Origin: Fimbriimonas planktonicus
GTDB taxonomy: Bacteria > Armatimonadota > Fimbriimonadia > Fimbriimonadales > Fimbriimonadaceae
NCBI GenBank assembly: GCA_965234685.1
Contig: OZ248539.1
Location: 3,223,292-3,287,291, forward strand
Direction: 5' to 3'
Length of the DNA: 64,000 bases
The position numbers and the translations under genes are program-made. This document shows, piece by piece, positions 33,465-41,729 of the stretch. Within the stretch, counting starts at the first letter, position 1. Every line of letters begins with the position of its first letter. The notes below the pieces were generated by a model, which was not told the origin of the DNA, made no database searches, and saw nothing but the letters and a program-made list of their open reading frames with translations.

Positions 33465-35684
33465 TTAAACCGCCTCCAACTTTGCAAGCTTCTGGACAAG
33501 CTTCTTGACGCCAACAACGCCTGGGAACGCGACGGTGACTTCCACATCATCTCGGACGGGATTGCAGGCGACAACGACGCCCATGCCGAATTTTGGATGC
33601 TGCACGCGTTGACCGGTTTGGAACGGCGCGATCCAAGTTGGAGCGGTGCTTTCAACCGGTGGAGTTGGGGTCACGGTCGCTCCGGCGCTTCGATATGATC
33701 CGCCGCGTTCGGTGAGGACGTTTCCGGTCCTTCCGCCATGGCCAAAGTTGTATTCGCCGACCGCGTCCAGCAGTTCGGTTGGGATTTCGTCGAGGAACCG
33801 GGATCGGCGGTTGAAGTTCGGCGTGCCGAAAACGGATCGCCGATGCGCATGGAGAAGGTTCAACTCCTCCTTCGCGCGGGTCATTCCAACGTAGGCTAGG
33901 CGTCGTTCCTCTTCAAGTTCGGAGTCAGATCCGAGAGACCGGGAGTGCGGAAACACGCCTTCTTCCATGCCGGTGATGAAGACAACTGGGAATTCGAGGC
34001 CCTTTGCCGAGTGCAGGGTCATGAGGGTGACGGCGTCTCCACCTTCGATCTTCAGCGCATCCACGTCGGCGACGAGGGAAACGCTTTCAAGGAATGCCCC
34101 GAGGGTTGGCTCGTCGGCGGTCGCGTCAAATTCGCTCGCAACGTTTAGGAATTCCTGAAGGTTCTCTTGGCGGCTGACCGAATCTTGGCTTCGGTCCTCT
34201 CGCAACATGTCGAGGTACCCACTGCCGTTGATCAAGTTCAGCATGAGGGCGGTGATTGTTCCGCTGGCTTGATCTTGGGCTTCCTGAATCACGCCAATGA
34301 AGCCGCGAAGGCTCGAGGCGGTTTTGTTGGGCAGGCTGGCTTGCAGTTCCTGATCTTGAACCGCATCGTAAAGGCTGCCGCCCATGACGGTGGCGCGCTC
34401 TTCGAGCTTGGTGAGGGCTCCGGCTCCGACACCACGGGTCGGAACGTTGACGATCCTCTTAAAGCTCACATCGTCCCGTGGGTTGAACACGAGGCGAAGG
34501 TACGCCAGCATGTCCTTGATTTCCTTTCGATCATAGAATCGCTGACCGCCGACGAGGATGTGCGGAATCCGGCTGGTCAGGAAGGCTTCTTCCATCGTTC
34601 GGCTTTGCGCGTTGGTTCGGTAGAGAACGGCAAAGTCCTTGTATGGTCGGCGGCCAGTGCGAACGGCTTGCTGAATTCGGTCGGCGACGATCATGCCCTC
34701 GTCTTGCTCGGTGCCAGCTTGCGACAGTTTGATTTGGGCACCCTGGTCGTTCTCGGTCCAAAGCTCCTTTCGCGCTCGGCTCTGGTTTTTCTGGATGACT
34801 GCGTTGGCAGCGGCAAGGATTGTCTTAGTGGAGCGGTAATTTCGTTCGAGCTTGACAATGGTGGCGTCAGGGTAGTCGGAGCCGAACTTGAGAATCAGAC
34901 TCACGTCGGCACCGCGCCAGGCATAGATACTCTGGTCGTCGTCGCCCACGACCATCACGTTTCGGTGCTTCGCACCGAGAAGGTGAACGAGGTTGTATTG
35001 GGAGAAGTTGACGTCCTGATACTCGTCGACCATCACGTGCAGAAACCGTTCTTGGTACTTCTCGCGAACATCGTCACGCTGCTCTAGAAGCCGATTGGCG
35101 TAAAAGATGATGTCGTCAAAGTCGAGCGCGTTTGACTTGGTCAGGAGTTTGTTGTAAGCAGGATAGATGTCGGCGACGACGCCTTCGAAGTAGCTGGCAG
35201 TGCGCTCCTTGTACTTCTCGGGGGTCTGAAGCTTTTCCTTGGCGCGGGAGATTTCGGCGAGGACGGCTCGGGGTTGGATGGCTTTGTCGTCGATGTTCTT
35301 CTGCTTCAGGATGTCGCGTATGAGCGCCATCTGGTCGCCGTCATCGTAAATCACAAAGTTCGGGTCGATGCCGATGGCGCTGCCGTCGATTCGAAGCATT
35401 CGGGCACAGAGGGAGTGGAACGTGCCCACCCACATGGATTTAGTCGAGTCCACGCCAAGGTGAATGACTCGCTCTTTAAGCTCTCTCGCCGCTTTATTGG
35501 TGAAGGTGACGGCGAGGATTCGCGAAGGTCGAACGCCGTCTTGAACCAGGCGAGCGATTCGATGGGTGATGACCCTCGTCTTGCCCGAGCCAGCTCCGGC
35601 AAAAATGAGCAGGGGGCCGGTTGTATGCAAAACTGCCGCTCGTTGTTCTGGATTTAAAGAATCGAGATCAATCGCCGCTTGCAT
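33465..35684 (-). CDS. pcrA: ATP-dependent DNA helicase PcrA/UvrD
   Basis: 739-aa superfamily 1A 3'-5' helicase for nucleotide-excision and mismatch repair and for clearing RecA or stalled replication. Q motif LNPEQRAAV, Walker A AGAGSGKT, motif Ia TFTNKAARELKERV, Walker B VDEYQDVN, motif III GDDDQSIYAWRGA, motif IV LERNYRST, motif V TLHSAKGLEFPVV, motif VI YVGMTRAKEEL. The last 50 residues form the Tudor-like RNA-polymerase-binding domain (GQRVQHPKFGMGVV). I take the third-codon ATG (35684) as start because TATACT ends seven bases before it; ATG 35690 would be one base from the -10 box. Confidence 0.95.
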   Translation of the reverse strand: MQAAIDLDSLNPEQRAAVLHTTGPLLIFAGAGSGKTRVITHRIARLVQDGVRPSRILAVTFTNKAARELKERVIHLGVDSTKSMWVGTFHSLCARMLRIDGSAIGIDPNFVIYDDGDQMALIRDILKQKNIDDKAIQPRAVLAEISRAKEKLQTPEKYKERTASYFEGVVADIYPAYNKLLTKSNALDFDDIIFYANRLLEQRDDVREKYQERFLHVMVDEYQDVNFSQYNLVHLLGAKHRNVMVVGDDDQSIYAWRGADVSLILKFGSDYPDATIVKLERNYRSTKTILAAANAVIQKNQSRARKELWTENDQGAQIKLSQAGTEQDEGMIVADRIQQAVRTGRRPYKDFAVLYRTNAQSRTMEEAFLTSRIPHILVGGQRFYDRKEIKDMLAYLRLVFNPRDDVSFKRIVNVPTRGVGAGALTKLEERATVMGGSLYDAVQDQELQASLPNKTASSLRGFIGVIQEAQDQASGTITALMLNLINGSGYLDMLREDRSQDSVSRQENLQEFLNVASEFDATADEPTLGAFLESVSLVADVDALKIEGGDAVTLMTLHSAKGLEFPVVFITGMEEGVFPHSRSLGSDSELEEERRLAYVGMTRAKEELNLLHAHRRSVFGTPNFNRRSRFLDEIPTELLDAVGEYNFGHGGRTGNVLTERGGSYRSAGATVTPTPPVESTAPTWIAPFQTGQRVQHPKFGMGVVVACNPVRDDVEVTVAFPGVVGVKKLVQKLAKLEAV

Positions 35685-35691
35685 AGACATT

Positions 35692-35697
35692 AGTATA
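35692..35697 (-). promoter_or_regulatory. -10 box TATACT for pcrA, leaderless layout
   Basis: TATACT on the minus strand ends seven bases before ATG 35684. Confidence 0.55.
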
Positions 35698-35817
35698 CGT
35701 TTTGCTCACATCCCCGAGGGGTTTGTGACATTTCGAGAGGAAAATGACGTCCTTATAAGTACAGCTTGCGGCTGATCGGCGATGGCCGGTTTGTCCAAAT
35801 TGAGGTTACGGCAATTC

Positions 35818-37392
35818 ATGAATCGATGTATCGGTACTTTAGCGTTGATGATCGTGGGCGGAGCAGCATTTGCTCAGGCACCCTTTACGATTGTTTACCC
35901 ACCAGATGGCACCAAGGTCAGAGAGAAGCTGAACGTCCGGTTCCCTAACAACAGCATGCCGCCCAACAGCTACGTTGGCATCTTCTTGAACGGCAAGCTC
36001 ATTGAGGCAACCAAGCCAACGTACGTGGTTCCAAAGAACGCCAAAGGCAAGACCGCTGGCCGGCCTTACTACCAGTACGTTCTTGACGTTAAGGGCCGTG
36101 GCATTGCCGACACCAAGGGCGAGCCGATCGAACTCAAAGCCGTTCTCTTCACCGAAGTGAACGACGAGCCGCGAATCGTAGACCAGTCTTCGGTCCGAAT
36201 CACGGTTGATAAGTCCGCCGGCATTACCGTTCCGAACAACGGTCTTTTGCTTCGGTACGGATTCAAGCCCGGAACTGAAATTTCTTACAAGGTCCAAGAG
36301 CGAGCCGCGATCAGCCAGATCACGGAGAGCCAGGCAAAGCTAGGTGGAAAGCCAGCAGAACTTCCAATCGAGGGCCGCTCGCTTCGAATGCTTTACGCTT
36401 TCGACAACGTGGTCAGTACGCCAAACGGACTGCAGTACATCGTTCGAATGCAGGCTCTTTCGGAGAAAGGCAAGAACTATGCCGACCTCCAGGTCGCTTC
36501 GGATAACGAAGTGAAGCGCTACATGGACTACGAGATGGCGCCGATTTACATGCAGATGACCGGAACCGGTCTGCAGGTTTGGGGCTCTATTCCTCCATAC
36601 ATCGCCTTTGAGGGAACGACCGGCGAAGGCTCGCGACTCGACCTCTTCGCTTCTTTGCCGCTTCCAACGCTTCCCGAGAAGCGAGTTCGACCAGGTGACT
36701 CTTGGCAGGCTCGATTCCAGGACGGCGTGATCGACCTTGAAAAGCTGTACGACGTGACCTCGGTTGTCCGGACGACTCCGGGCCGCGGAGAATTCGTCGG
36801 CGTCGAATGGGAGCGAGGACGACGATGCGCCGTTATTCGAAACATCATCGAAGTCGGAACGGCATCGCTCGAATCTCGCGGACTTGCCCGAGCAGGCGTT
36901 CAGGAAGACGAGCGACGATCGCTGAACGAAACGATTTGGTTTGACCTTGACCGAAAGGTGATCGTCAAGATCATTCGCGAACAAACGATTGATACGACGC
37001 AGGATATCGGACGCGTAACCGGCTTCGGCTCAGGCGGCGCGTCGGGATCGGCTGGTCCTGCTGCGGGCGGTCCCGGCGTTGGTGCTCCCGGTGCTGGTGG
37101 TCCTCCTCCAGGCTTCGGCGGCCCCGGTGGCGGCGGTCAGGGCGATGACAACAAGTTTGTAAACCCAGGCAGCCTTTCTGACATTCTTCGCCAGATTCGA
37201 CCTGGCGGCGGTGGCCGAGGTGGACGGGGCGGCGGTCAGACGGGTCCTGGCGGATTTGGTCAGGGCGGTTTCCCAGGTGCACCAGGTGCTCCAGGCGGAT
37301 TCGGTGGCGGCCAAGGTCGAATCGGTCAGCTCAACGCGCAGGACAAGATCCTCACCCGAGTTCGACTCCAGCGAATCTTCACCCTCGAATAA
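35818..37392 (+). CDS. Secreted protein with Gly/Pro-rich tail, unknown function
   Basis: 524 aa. Signal peptide about 1-20 (MNRCIGTLALMIVGGAAFAQ). Residues 20-140 look like an Ig-type beta domain (FTIVYPPDGTKVREKLNVRF). Residues 150-400 are a larger beta-rich domain of the kind reporting GTEISYKVQER and RPGDSW. Residues 405-505 are Gly/Pro/Gln-rich with collagen-like GAPGAPGG stretches. The end, NAQDKILTRVRLQRIFTLE, is again ordered. ATG 35818 is preferred over 35782 because it starts the signal peptide. TATAAG at 35753-35758 is a likely -10 box. A hairpin follows. Role unknown, probably periplasmic or cell-surface. Confidence 0.75.
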   Translation: MNRCIGTLALMIVGGAAFAQAPFTIVYPPDGTKVREKLNVRFPNNSMPPNSYVGIFLNGKLIEATKPTYVVPKNAKGKTAGRPYYQYVLDVKGRGIADTKGEPIELKAVLFTEVNDEPRIVDQSSVRITVDKSAGITVPNNGLLLRYGFKPGTEISYKVQERAAISQITESQAKLGGKPAELPIEGRSLRMLYAFDNVVSTPNGLQYIVRMQALSEKGKNYADLQVASDNEVKRYMDYEMAPIYMQMTGTGLQVWGSIPPYIAFEGTTGEGSRLDLFASLPLPTLPEKRVRPGDSWQARFQDGVIDLEKLYDVTSVVRTTPGRGEFVGVEWERGRRCAVIRNIIEVGTASLESRGLARAGVQEDERRSLNETIWFDLDRKVIVKIIREQTIDTTQDIGRVTGFGSGGASGSAGPAAGGPGVGAPGAGGPPPGFGGPGGGGQGDDNKFVNPGSLSDILRQIRPGGGGRGGRGGGQTGPGGFGQGGFPGAPGAPGGFGGGQGRIGQLNAQDKILTRVRLQRIFTLE

Positions 37393-37407
37393 ATCGAAGG
37401 GTCCCAT

Positions 37408-37435
37408 ATTGTGGCCCGGCATTCCGGGCCACAAT
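37408..37435 (+). terminator. Hairpin between secreted protein gene and tatC
   Basis: ATTGTGGCCCGG (37408-37419), CATT loop, CCGGGCCACAAT (37424-37435): perfect 12-base-pair stem 15 bases after the stop. No U-tract. It ends just before the tatC ribosome-binding site. Confidence 0.6.
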
Positions 37436-37449
37436 AGAGGAACGGCTCT

Positions 37450-38385
37450 ATGGCATTCCTCAAGAAAACTCGGTCGCCAAAGCCTTACCTAGGCGATCCT
37501 GACGAATACCGTCTCACTCTCGTTGAGCACCTAGAAGAGCTCCGAGACCGAATCATCCGAGCGCTTACGCTAGTTGTCATCGGATCCGTGATCGGTTGGT
37601 TTGCGTTCCCATCGGTCTACACGTTTTTGAACGATATGGTCAATGGCGCGGTTCGCGCGTCGTTACCCAAGGGTGTTACCTATAGCGAAGCGTTCTTCAA
37701 TAGCGCCGATGCGTTTTTGCTCAAAGTTAAGTTGAGTTTCCAGCTTGGCGTTGTACTCAGTTTCCCATTCTTGGTCCTAGAGCTGTGGGGATTCATCGCG
37801 CCGGCGTTGAAACCAAGCGAGCAAGTTCCGTTCAAGAAGCTTGGCCCTATTAGCTTGATCCTCTTTATCATGGGCGCTGCGTTCTGCTGGGTGATTTTGC
37901 CGAGCGCGATCTCATTCTTCATCAGCTTCAGCGCGGATTTCCAAAATGTGGAAATCAAGCAAGAAGCGGGCAAGATGGTCTTCTTTGTCCTTAAGATGTT
38001 GCTGGCCTTTGGCATCAGCTTCCAGCTTCCGCTGGTGGTCTACGCGTTGGGAATGCTTGAGCTACTCACCGCCGAGACGCTGATCAAGTATTGGCGGCAA
38101 GCGGCGACGTTTATCTTCATCGCTTCGGCCGTCATCACGCCGAGCGGCGACGCGTTCAGCATGGCGATGATGGCCGTGCCGATGGTCATCCTGTTCCTCA
38201 TCAGCGTTTACTTCGTGAATCTCACGCAGAAAAAGCGCCGGAAGGAGCGAGAGGAAGAGGCCGCCGAGCGGGAAGAACTCGAGAATCGCGAGCGTCGCGA
38301 GCGCGATGCCGAACTTGATCGGTTGAACGAAGAAGAGGTCGCCGATATGGATAACGAGGGACCTACTGAGCTTCGTTCTGAGTGA
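37450..38385 (+). CDS. tatC: Twin-arginine translocase subunit TatC
   Basis: Core of the Tat export machinery, binding twin-arginine signal peptides. 311 aa with six membrane segments. The conserved N-terminal LVEHLEELRDRI and the periplasmic-loop region around FQLGVVLSFPFLVLELW match the family. The last 55 residues form an unusually long, highly charged cytoplasmic tail rich in Arg/Glu (from about 257), not usual for TatC. AGAGGA precedes the ATG. tatA is not in the window. The following helicase gene overlaps the tatC stop codon. Confidence 0.93.
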   Translation: MAFLKKTRSPKPYLGDPDEYRLTLVEHLEELRDRIIRALTLVVIGSVIGWFAFPSVYTFLNDMVNGAVRASLPKGVTYSEAFFNSADAFLLKVKLSFQLGVVLSFPFLVLELWGFIAPALKPSEQVPFKKLGPISLILFIMGAAFCWVILPSAISFFISFSADFQNVEIKQEAGKMVFFVLKMLLAFGISFQLPLVVYALGMLELLTAETLIKYWRQAATFIFIASAVITPSGDAFSMAMMAVPMVILFLISVYFVNLTQKKRRKEREEEAAEREELENRERRERDAELDRLNEEEVADMDNEGPTELRSE

Positions 38386-40549
38386 TCCTGACCTTCGAGG
38401 TCAGATTGTCCACGTTGACGAAAAGCAACCGCGCGAGGCGCGGTATGCGGTTCCGAAAACCCGTCCGCCGGCGGCCCTCCTCGCTCAACTTCCAGTCGAT
38501 CAGCAAGCCCAGCTTTACACTCACCAAGCGCAAGCGTATGACGCCGCCATGGCAGGCCGGAACGTGGTGCTGGCAACCGGGACGAACTCGGGCAAGACGC
38601 TGGGGTTTCTCCTGCCAGTCTTGCATCGCTACTACGCCGAGCCCGCGTCTCGGACGATCCTGATCTATCCCACGAAAGCCTTGGCGCAAGACCAGTTGTC
38701 TCGGATTAGGGAGCTGCTCGCCTTTCCGGAAGAAGCCGGAGTTTATGACGGTGACACGCCGAAAGCGGCCCGGGCACGGTTACGGCAGAACGGCCGGATT
38801 CTGCTGACGAACCCCGACATGCTCCACCTTGGGATTCTGCCCTCCCACGAGAACTGGTCGAAGTGGTTCCGGACCCTGAGTTTCCTCGTGCTGGATGAGA
38901 TGCACGTGTACCGCGGAGTGTTTGGCTCGCACGTTGGCAATGTGTTGCGAAGGGCGATTCGGCTGGCCGAGTGGTATCGCCGTGCGCCGCAGATTCTTGC
39001 CGGAAGCGCCACGATTGCGAACCCAGGCGAGCACTTTCGGAACTTGACCGGCCAGTCGGCCGATGTGGTGGACGATGACGGCAGCCCGCGCGGAAAGCGG
39101 ACGGTGGTGTTCTTCAATCCACCCCACGTGAACCCAGAGAAGCGCCTCAGCCCGAACGTGGCGACGTCTCAGATTCTCAGCGACTTAGTGAACCGGGAAG
39201 TTCGCACCTTGGCGTTTTGCCGAACCCGCGTTTCGGCGGAGCTGGTCGGTCGCTATGCCGCGGAACGCACGAAGCCAAACAAAATCGAAACGTACCGGGC
39301 GGGCTACACCGCCAAGGAGCGGCGAGACATCGAGAAGCGGCTCCATTCCGGCAAGCTGATCGGACTCAGTGCCACAAACGCGATGGAGCTCGGGGTGGAC
39401 GTCGGACAGCTGGACGCGGTGTTGATCAATGGCTATCCGGGTTCGATCAGCAGTTTTTGGCAACAGGCGGGCCGAGCCGGGCGAGGGTCACGAGATGGGC
39501 TGGCCATCTACATTGCCCACGACGAGCCTCTGGAGCAATTCCTCATCCGCGATCCAGGTCGAATCCTAGACGGCCTTTCGGAAAGCGCGGTGGCGAACCC
39601 AGAAAATCCGCAGATTCTAAGCGCGCACTTGAAATGTGCGGCGCACGAAAAGCCGCTTACGATGAGCGAGCTGCAGCAGTTTGGGGCGGAGGCTCTCAAC
39701 TTGGCCGAAAGCATGGATCGAAGCGGTGAGTTGGAGTTTCGGCAAGGGGCGTTTGTCTATCCCCGCGAGGAGTCTCCGGCACTCGATGTTAACATCCGTT
39801 CAGCGGGCGGAGAGACGATTTTGCTCATGGTAGGTGGGGAAGAGCTGGGCAGCATGGAGGAGTGGCGTGCCCTTCGATCTGCTCACGTGGGTGCCATTTA
39901 TCTGCACCGAGGAGCTACCTTTGAGGTGGCCGAGCTTGATCTTGAGGCAAAGATCGCCCGGCTAGAGCCGACGACGGTGCCTTACTACACCCAGGCCGTG
40001 GTGAGCAGCATCGTGATGCCGCAACAGACCTTTAAGCAAAGCGGACCCTGGAGTCTTTGCGCGGTTCAGGTGACCACGACTGTCACCGGCTACCGGCGAA
40101 AGATATTGGACGGTGATCAATTTTTGGATGTGATCGATCTGGATTTGCCTTCTCAGACCTTTGAGACGGTTGCCGTTCGCCGCGATTTACCATCGCCGGA
40201 AGAGGACGGTGATCCGATGATGTTTATCGGAGGGGTCCATGGCGTCGAGCATGCCCTACTCGCAATCGCGCCTTTGCTCGCCGGCTGCGACCGGGGAGAT
40301 CTGGGCTCCAGCTGGTCGAGCATGATGCATGACTCGTTCCGTCCGGCGGTGTTCGTCTACGACGAAGTTCCGGGCGGCGTCGGGTTGGCGGAGAAGTTGT
40401 TTGAAAGCGTTGACGTTTGGCGTGCGATGGCGCGCCAGCTTGTTCAGCTCTGCCCTTGCGAGAACGGCTGTCCGAGTTGTTTGCTCAGTTCGCGGTGCGA
40501 GAGTGGCAACGAGCCGCTCGAAAAATTGACCACCGTAAAGTTGCTCTGA
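38378..40549 (+). CDS. MrfA/YprA-type DEAD helicase with C-terminal Cys cluster; start upstream of first ATG
   Basis: Superfamily 2 helicase of the MrfA (YprA) repair family, about 723 aa. Q-motif region LYTHQAQAYDAAM, Walker A ATGTNSGKT, Walker B VLDEMHVYRG, motif III GSATIANP, motif VI QQAGRAGR, and a C-terminal DUF1998-like zinc site (CENGCPSCLLSSRC). The first ATG (38549) would cut through the Q motif. Conserved family sequence (DLRGQIVHVDEKQPREARYA) continues upstream to the end of tatC. The only plausible starts there are CTG 38378 or CTG 38366, overlapping the tatC stop, so expression is probably coupled to tatC. MrfA-type enzymes act in mitomycin-type DNA damage repair. Confidence 0.85.
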   Translation: MSDPDLRGQIVHVDEKQPREARYAVPKTRPPAALLAQLPVDQQAQLYTHQAQAYDAAMAGRNVVLATGTNSGKTLGFLLPVLHRYYAEPASRTILIYPTKALAQDQLSRIRELLAFPEEAGVYDGDTPKAARARLRQNGRILLTNPDMLHLGILPSHENWSKWFRTLSFLVLDEMHVYRGVFGSHVGNVLRRAIRLAEWYRRAPQILAGSATIANPGEHFRNLTGQSADVVDDDGSPRGKRTVVFFNPPHVNPEKRLSPNVATSQILSDLVNREVRTLAFCRTRVSAELVGRYAAERTKPNKIETYRAGYTAKERRDIEKRLHSGKLIGLSATNAMELGVDVGQLDAVLINGYPGSISSFWQQAGRAGRGSRDGLAIYIAHDEPLEQFLIRDPGRILDGLSESAVANPENPQILSAHLKCAAHEKPLTMSELQQFGAEALNLAESMDRSGELEFRQGAFVYPREESPALDVNIRSAGGETILLMVGGEELGSMEEWRALRSAHVGAIYLHRGATFEVAELDLEAKIARLEPTTVPYYTQAVVSSIVMPQQTFKQSGPWSLCAVQVTTTVTGYRRKILDGDQFLDVIDLDLPSQTFETVAVRRDLPSPEEDGDPMMFIGGVHGVEHALLAIAPLLAGCDRGDLGSSWSSMMHDSFRPAVFVYDEVPGGVGLAEKLFESVDVWRAMARQLVQLCPCENGCPSCLLSSRCESGNEPLEKLTTVKLL

Positions 40550-40579
40550 GCTTCGTCGGTGTCGGCTAAACTCCGTGCC

Positions 40580-41350
40580 ATGCAAGTGAGCTACTTCAAG
40601 GCGCTTTGGGGCATGGATATGCCGGTGAAGGAGGCGATTCCACTCGTTTTAGCAGCCGGATTTGATGGCGTTGAGGCCCCGCTTGGTCAGATTCAGGAAG
40701 CGCGGGCAGCGGGCTACACCGGTCCTGCCATCGCGATGCTGTTCGGCGAAGACGCGAAGACACTGGCAGCGGACTTGCCCAAGTGCGCGGCTGTTCGGGC
40801 GACGAAGGTCACCGTTCATGCCGGGAAGGAGTTTTGGGACTTTGAGCAAGGTTCGACGTTCTTCAAAGAGTTCTTGCCAGCAGCTGCCGACTCCGGCTTG
40901 GAAGTCAACATCGAGACCCACCGCGGACGCTTGCTGTTCGACCCCACCAGCACCGTGAAGTACCTCGAAGCCTTCCCAAACCTTCACGTTTGTGCCGACG
41001 TCAGCCATTGGACCTGCGTTTGCGGCAACATGCTGGAGTCGTACGAAGAGGGCTTAAAGCTTGTCGCCTCCCGGACAAGACATATCCACGCCCGAGTGGG
41101 ACACACCGAAGGCCCGCAGGTTCCCGATCCGCGAGCCGCACAGTGGAAGTGGGCGGTTGATCGGTTTGTGACGATCTGGTCGGGAATGAAGGAAGCCGCA
41201 GAGAAACGCGGAGACACCGTGTTAACCGTGGACCCCGAATTCGGCCCACCCAACTACCTCTGGACCAATGTCTCCGACGGCAAACCAGTCGCCGACCTGT
41301 TCGAAGTCTGCGTGTGGATGCGAGACGAACTCAAGCGCCGCTGGGCTTAG
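40580..41350 (+). CDS. Sugar phosphate isomerase/epimerase family TIM barrel
   Basis: 256-aa protein of the AP-endonuclease-2/xylose-isomerase-like superfamily. Metal-ligand positions are visible: Glu in GFDGVEAPLG, Glu/His in VNIETHRGRLL, Asp/His in VCADVSHWTCV, His in RTRHIHARVGHTEGP, and Glu in DPEFGPP. Such enzymes isomerise or epimerise sugars or inositols. The substrate is unknown. A GTG start at 40559 would add seven residues; I prefer ATG 40580. It is a different subfamily from the protein at 2562-3692 and from XylA. Confidence 0.8.
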   Translation: MQVSYFKALWGMDMPVKEAIPLVLAAGFDGVEAPLGQIQEARAAGYTGPAIAMLFGEDAKTLAADLPKCAAVRATKVTVHAGKEFWDFEQGSTFFKEFLPAAADSGLEVNIETHRGRLLFDPTSTVKYLEAFPNLHVCADVSHWTCVCGNMLESYEEGLKLVASRTRHIHARVGHTEGPQVPDPRAAQWKWAVDRFVTIWSGMKEAAEKRGDTVLTVDPEFGPPNYLWTNVSDGKPVADLFEVCVWMRDELKRRWA

Positions 41351-41352
41351 GT

Positions 41353-41715
41353 TCAGTAGATCGGTTTGTGCAGAACTACCCGCTCAAGGATCGCTACGGC
41401 GGCGGCGTGGGTGCGTTCGTGGGTGATGGAGATCTTTAGCCGCAGTCGCGCCGGATCGAATTCAGCGCTGTGAACACGGGCGGTAGGGACGCCGAGTTCG
41501 TCGGGAAGAACCTCAACCTGCTGCCAGGAGAGGTTGAGCCCTACGGCCTTGGCCACGGCTTCCTTCGCCGCCCAACGCCCGGCCACTTGGTAGGCGGTGC
41601 GGCAGTAGGCGCGTTCGGCGTCGGTGAGGATTCGGTAAATGAAGCGCGGATTTCGCTCCATCGCCCGCTTGATGCGAGCGATTTCCACCAAGTCGATGCC
41701 GACGCCAATGACCAT
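41353..41715 (-). CDS. acpS: Holo-[acyl-carrier-protein] synthase
   Basis: Transfers 4'-phosphopantetheine from CoA to acyl carrier protein. 120 aa. Mg-binding Asp8 is in GVGIDLVEI; the second conserved block is GRWAAKEAVAKA with the metal-binding Glu. The closing ISITHERTHAAAVAI replaces the usual SH pair by TH. The gene follows the Fe-S oxidoreductase gene by 11 bases, with a -10 box containing that gene's stop codon. Confidence 0.92.
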   Translation of the reverse strand: MVIGVGIDLVEIARIKRAMERNPRFIYRILTDAERAYCRTAYQVAGRWAAKEAVAKAVGLNLSWQQVEVLPDELGVPTARVHSAEFDPARLRLKISITHERTHAAAVAILERVVLHKPIY

Positions 41716-41723
41716 GAGGGGTT

Positions 41724-41729
41724 AGTTTA
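41724..41729 (-). promoter_or_regulatory. -10 box TAAACT for acpS
   Basis: TAAACT on the minus strand ends eight bases before the ATG at 41715; its TAA is the stop codon of the upstream Fe-S gene. Confidence 0.5.

Noticed and set aside
34167..35087. 306-aa open frame on the plus strand
   Set aside because: Antisense shadow inside pcrA, which has all helicase motifs.
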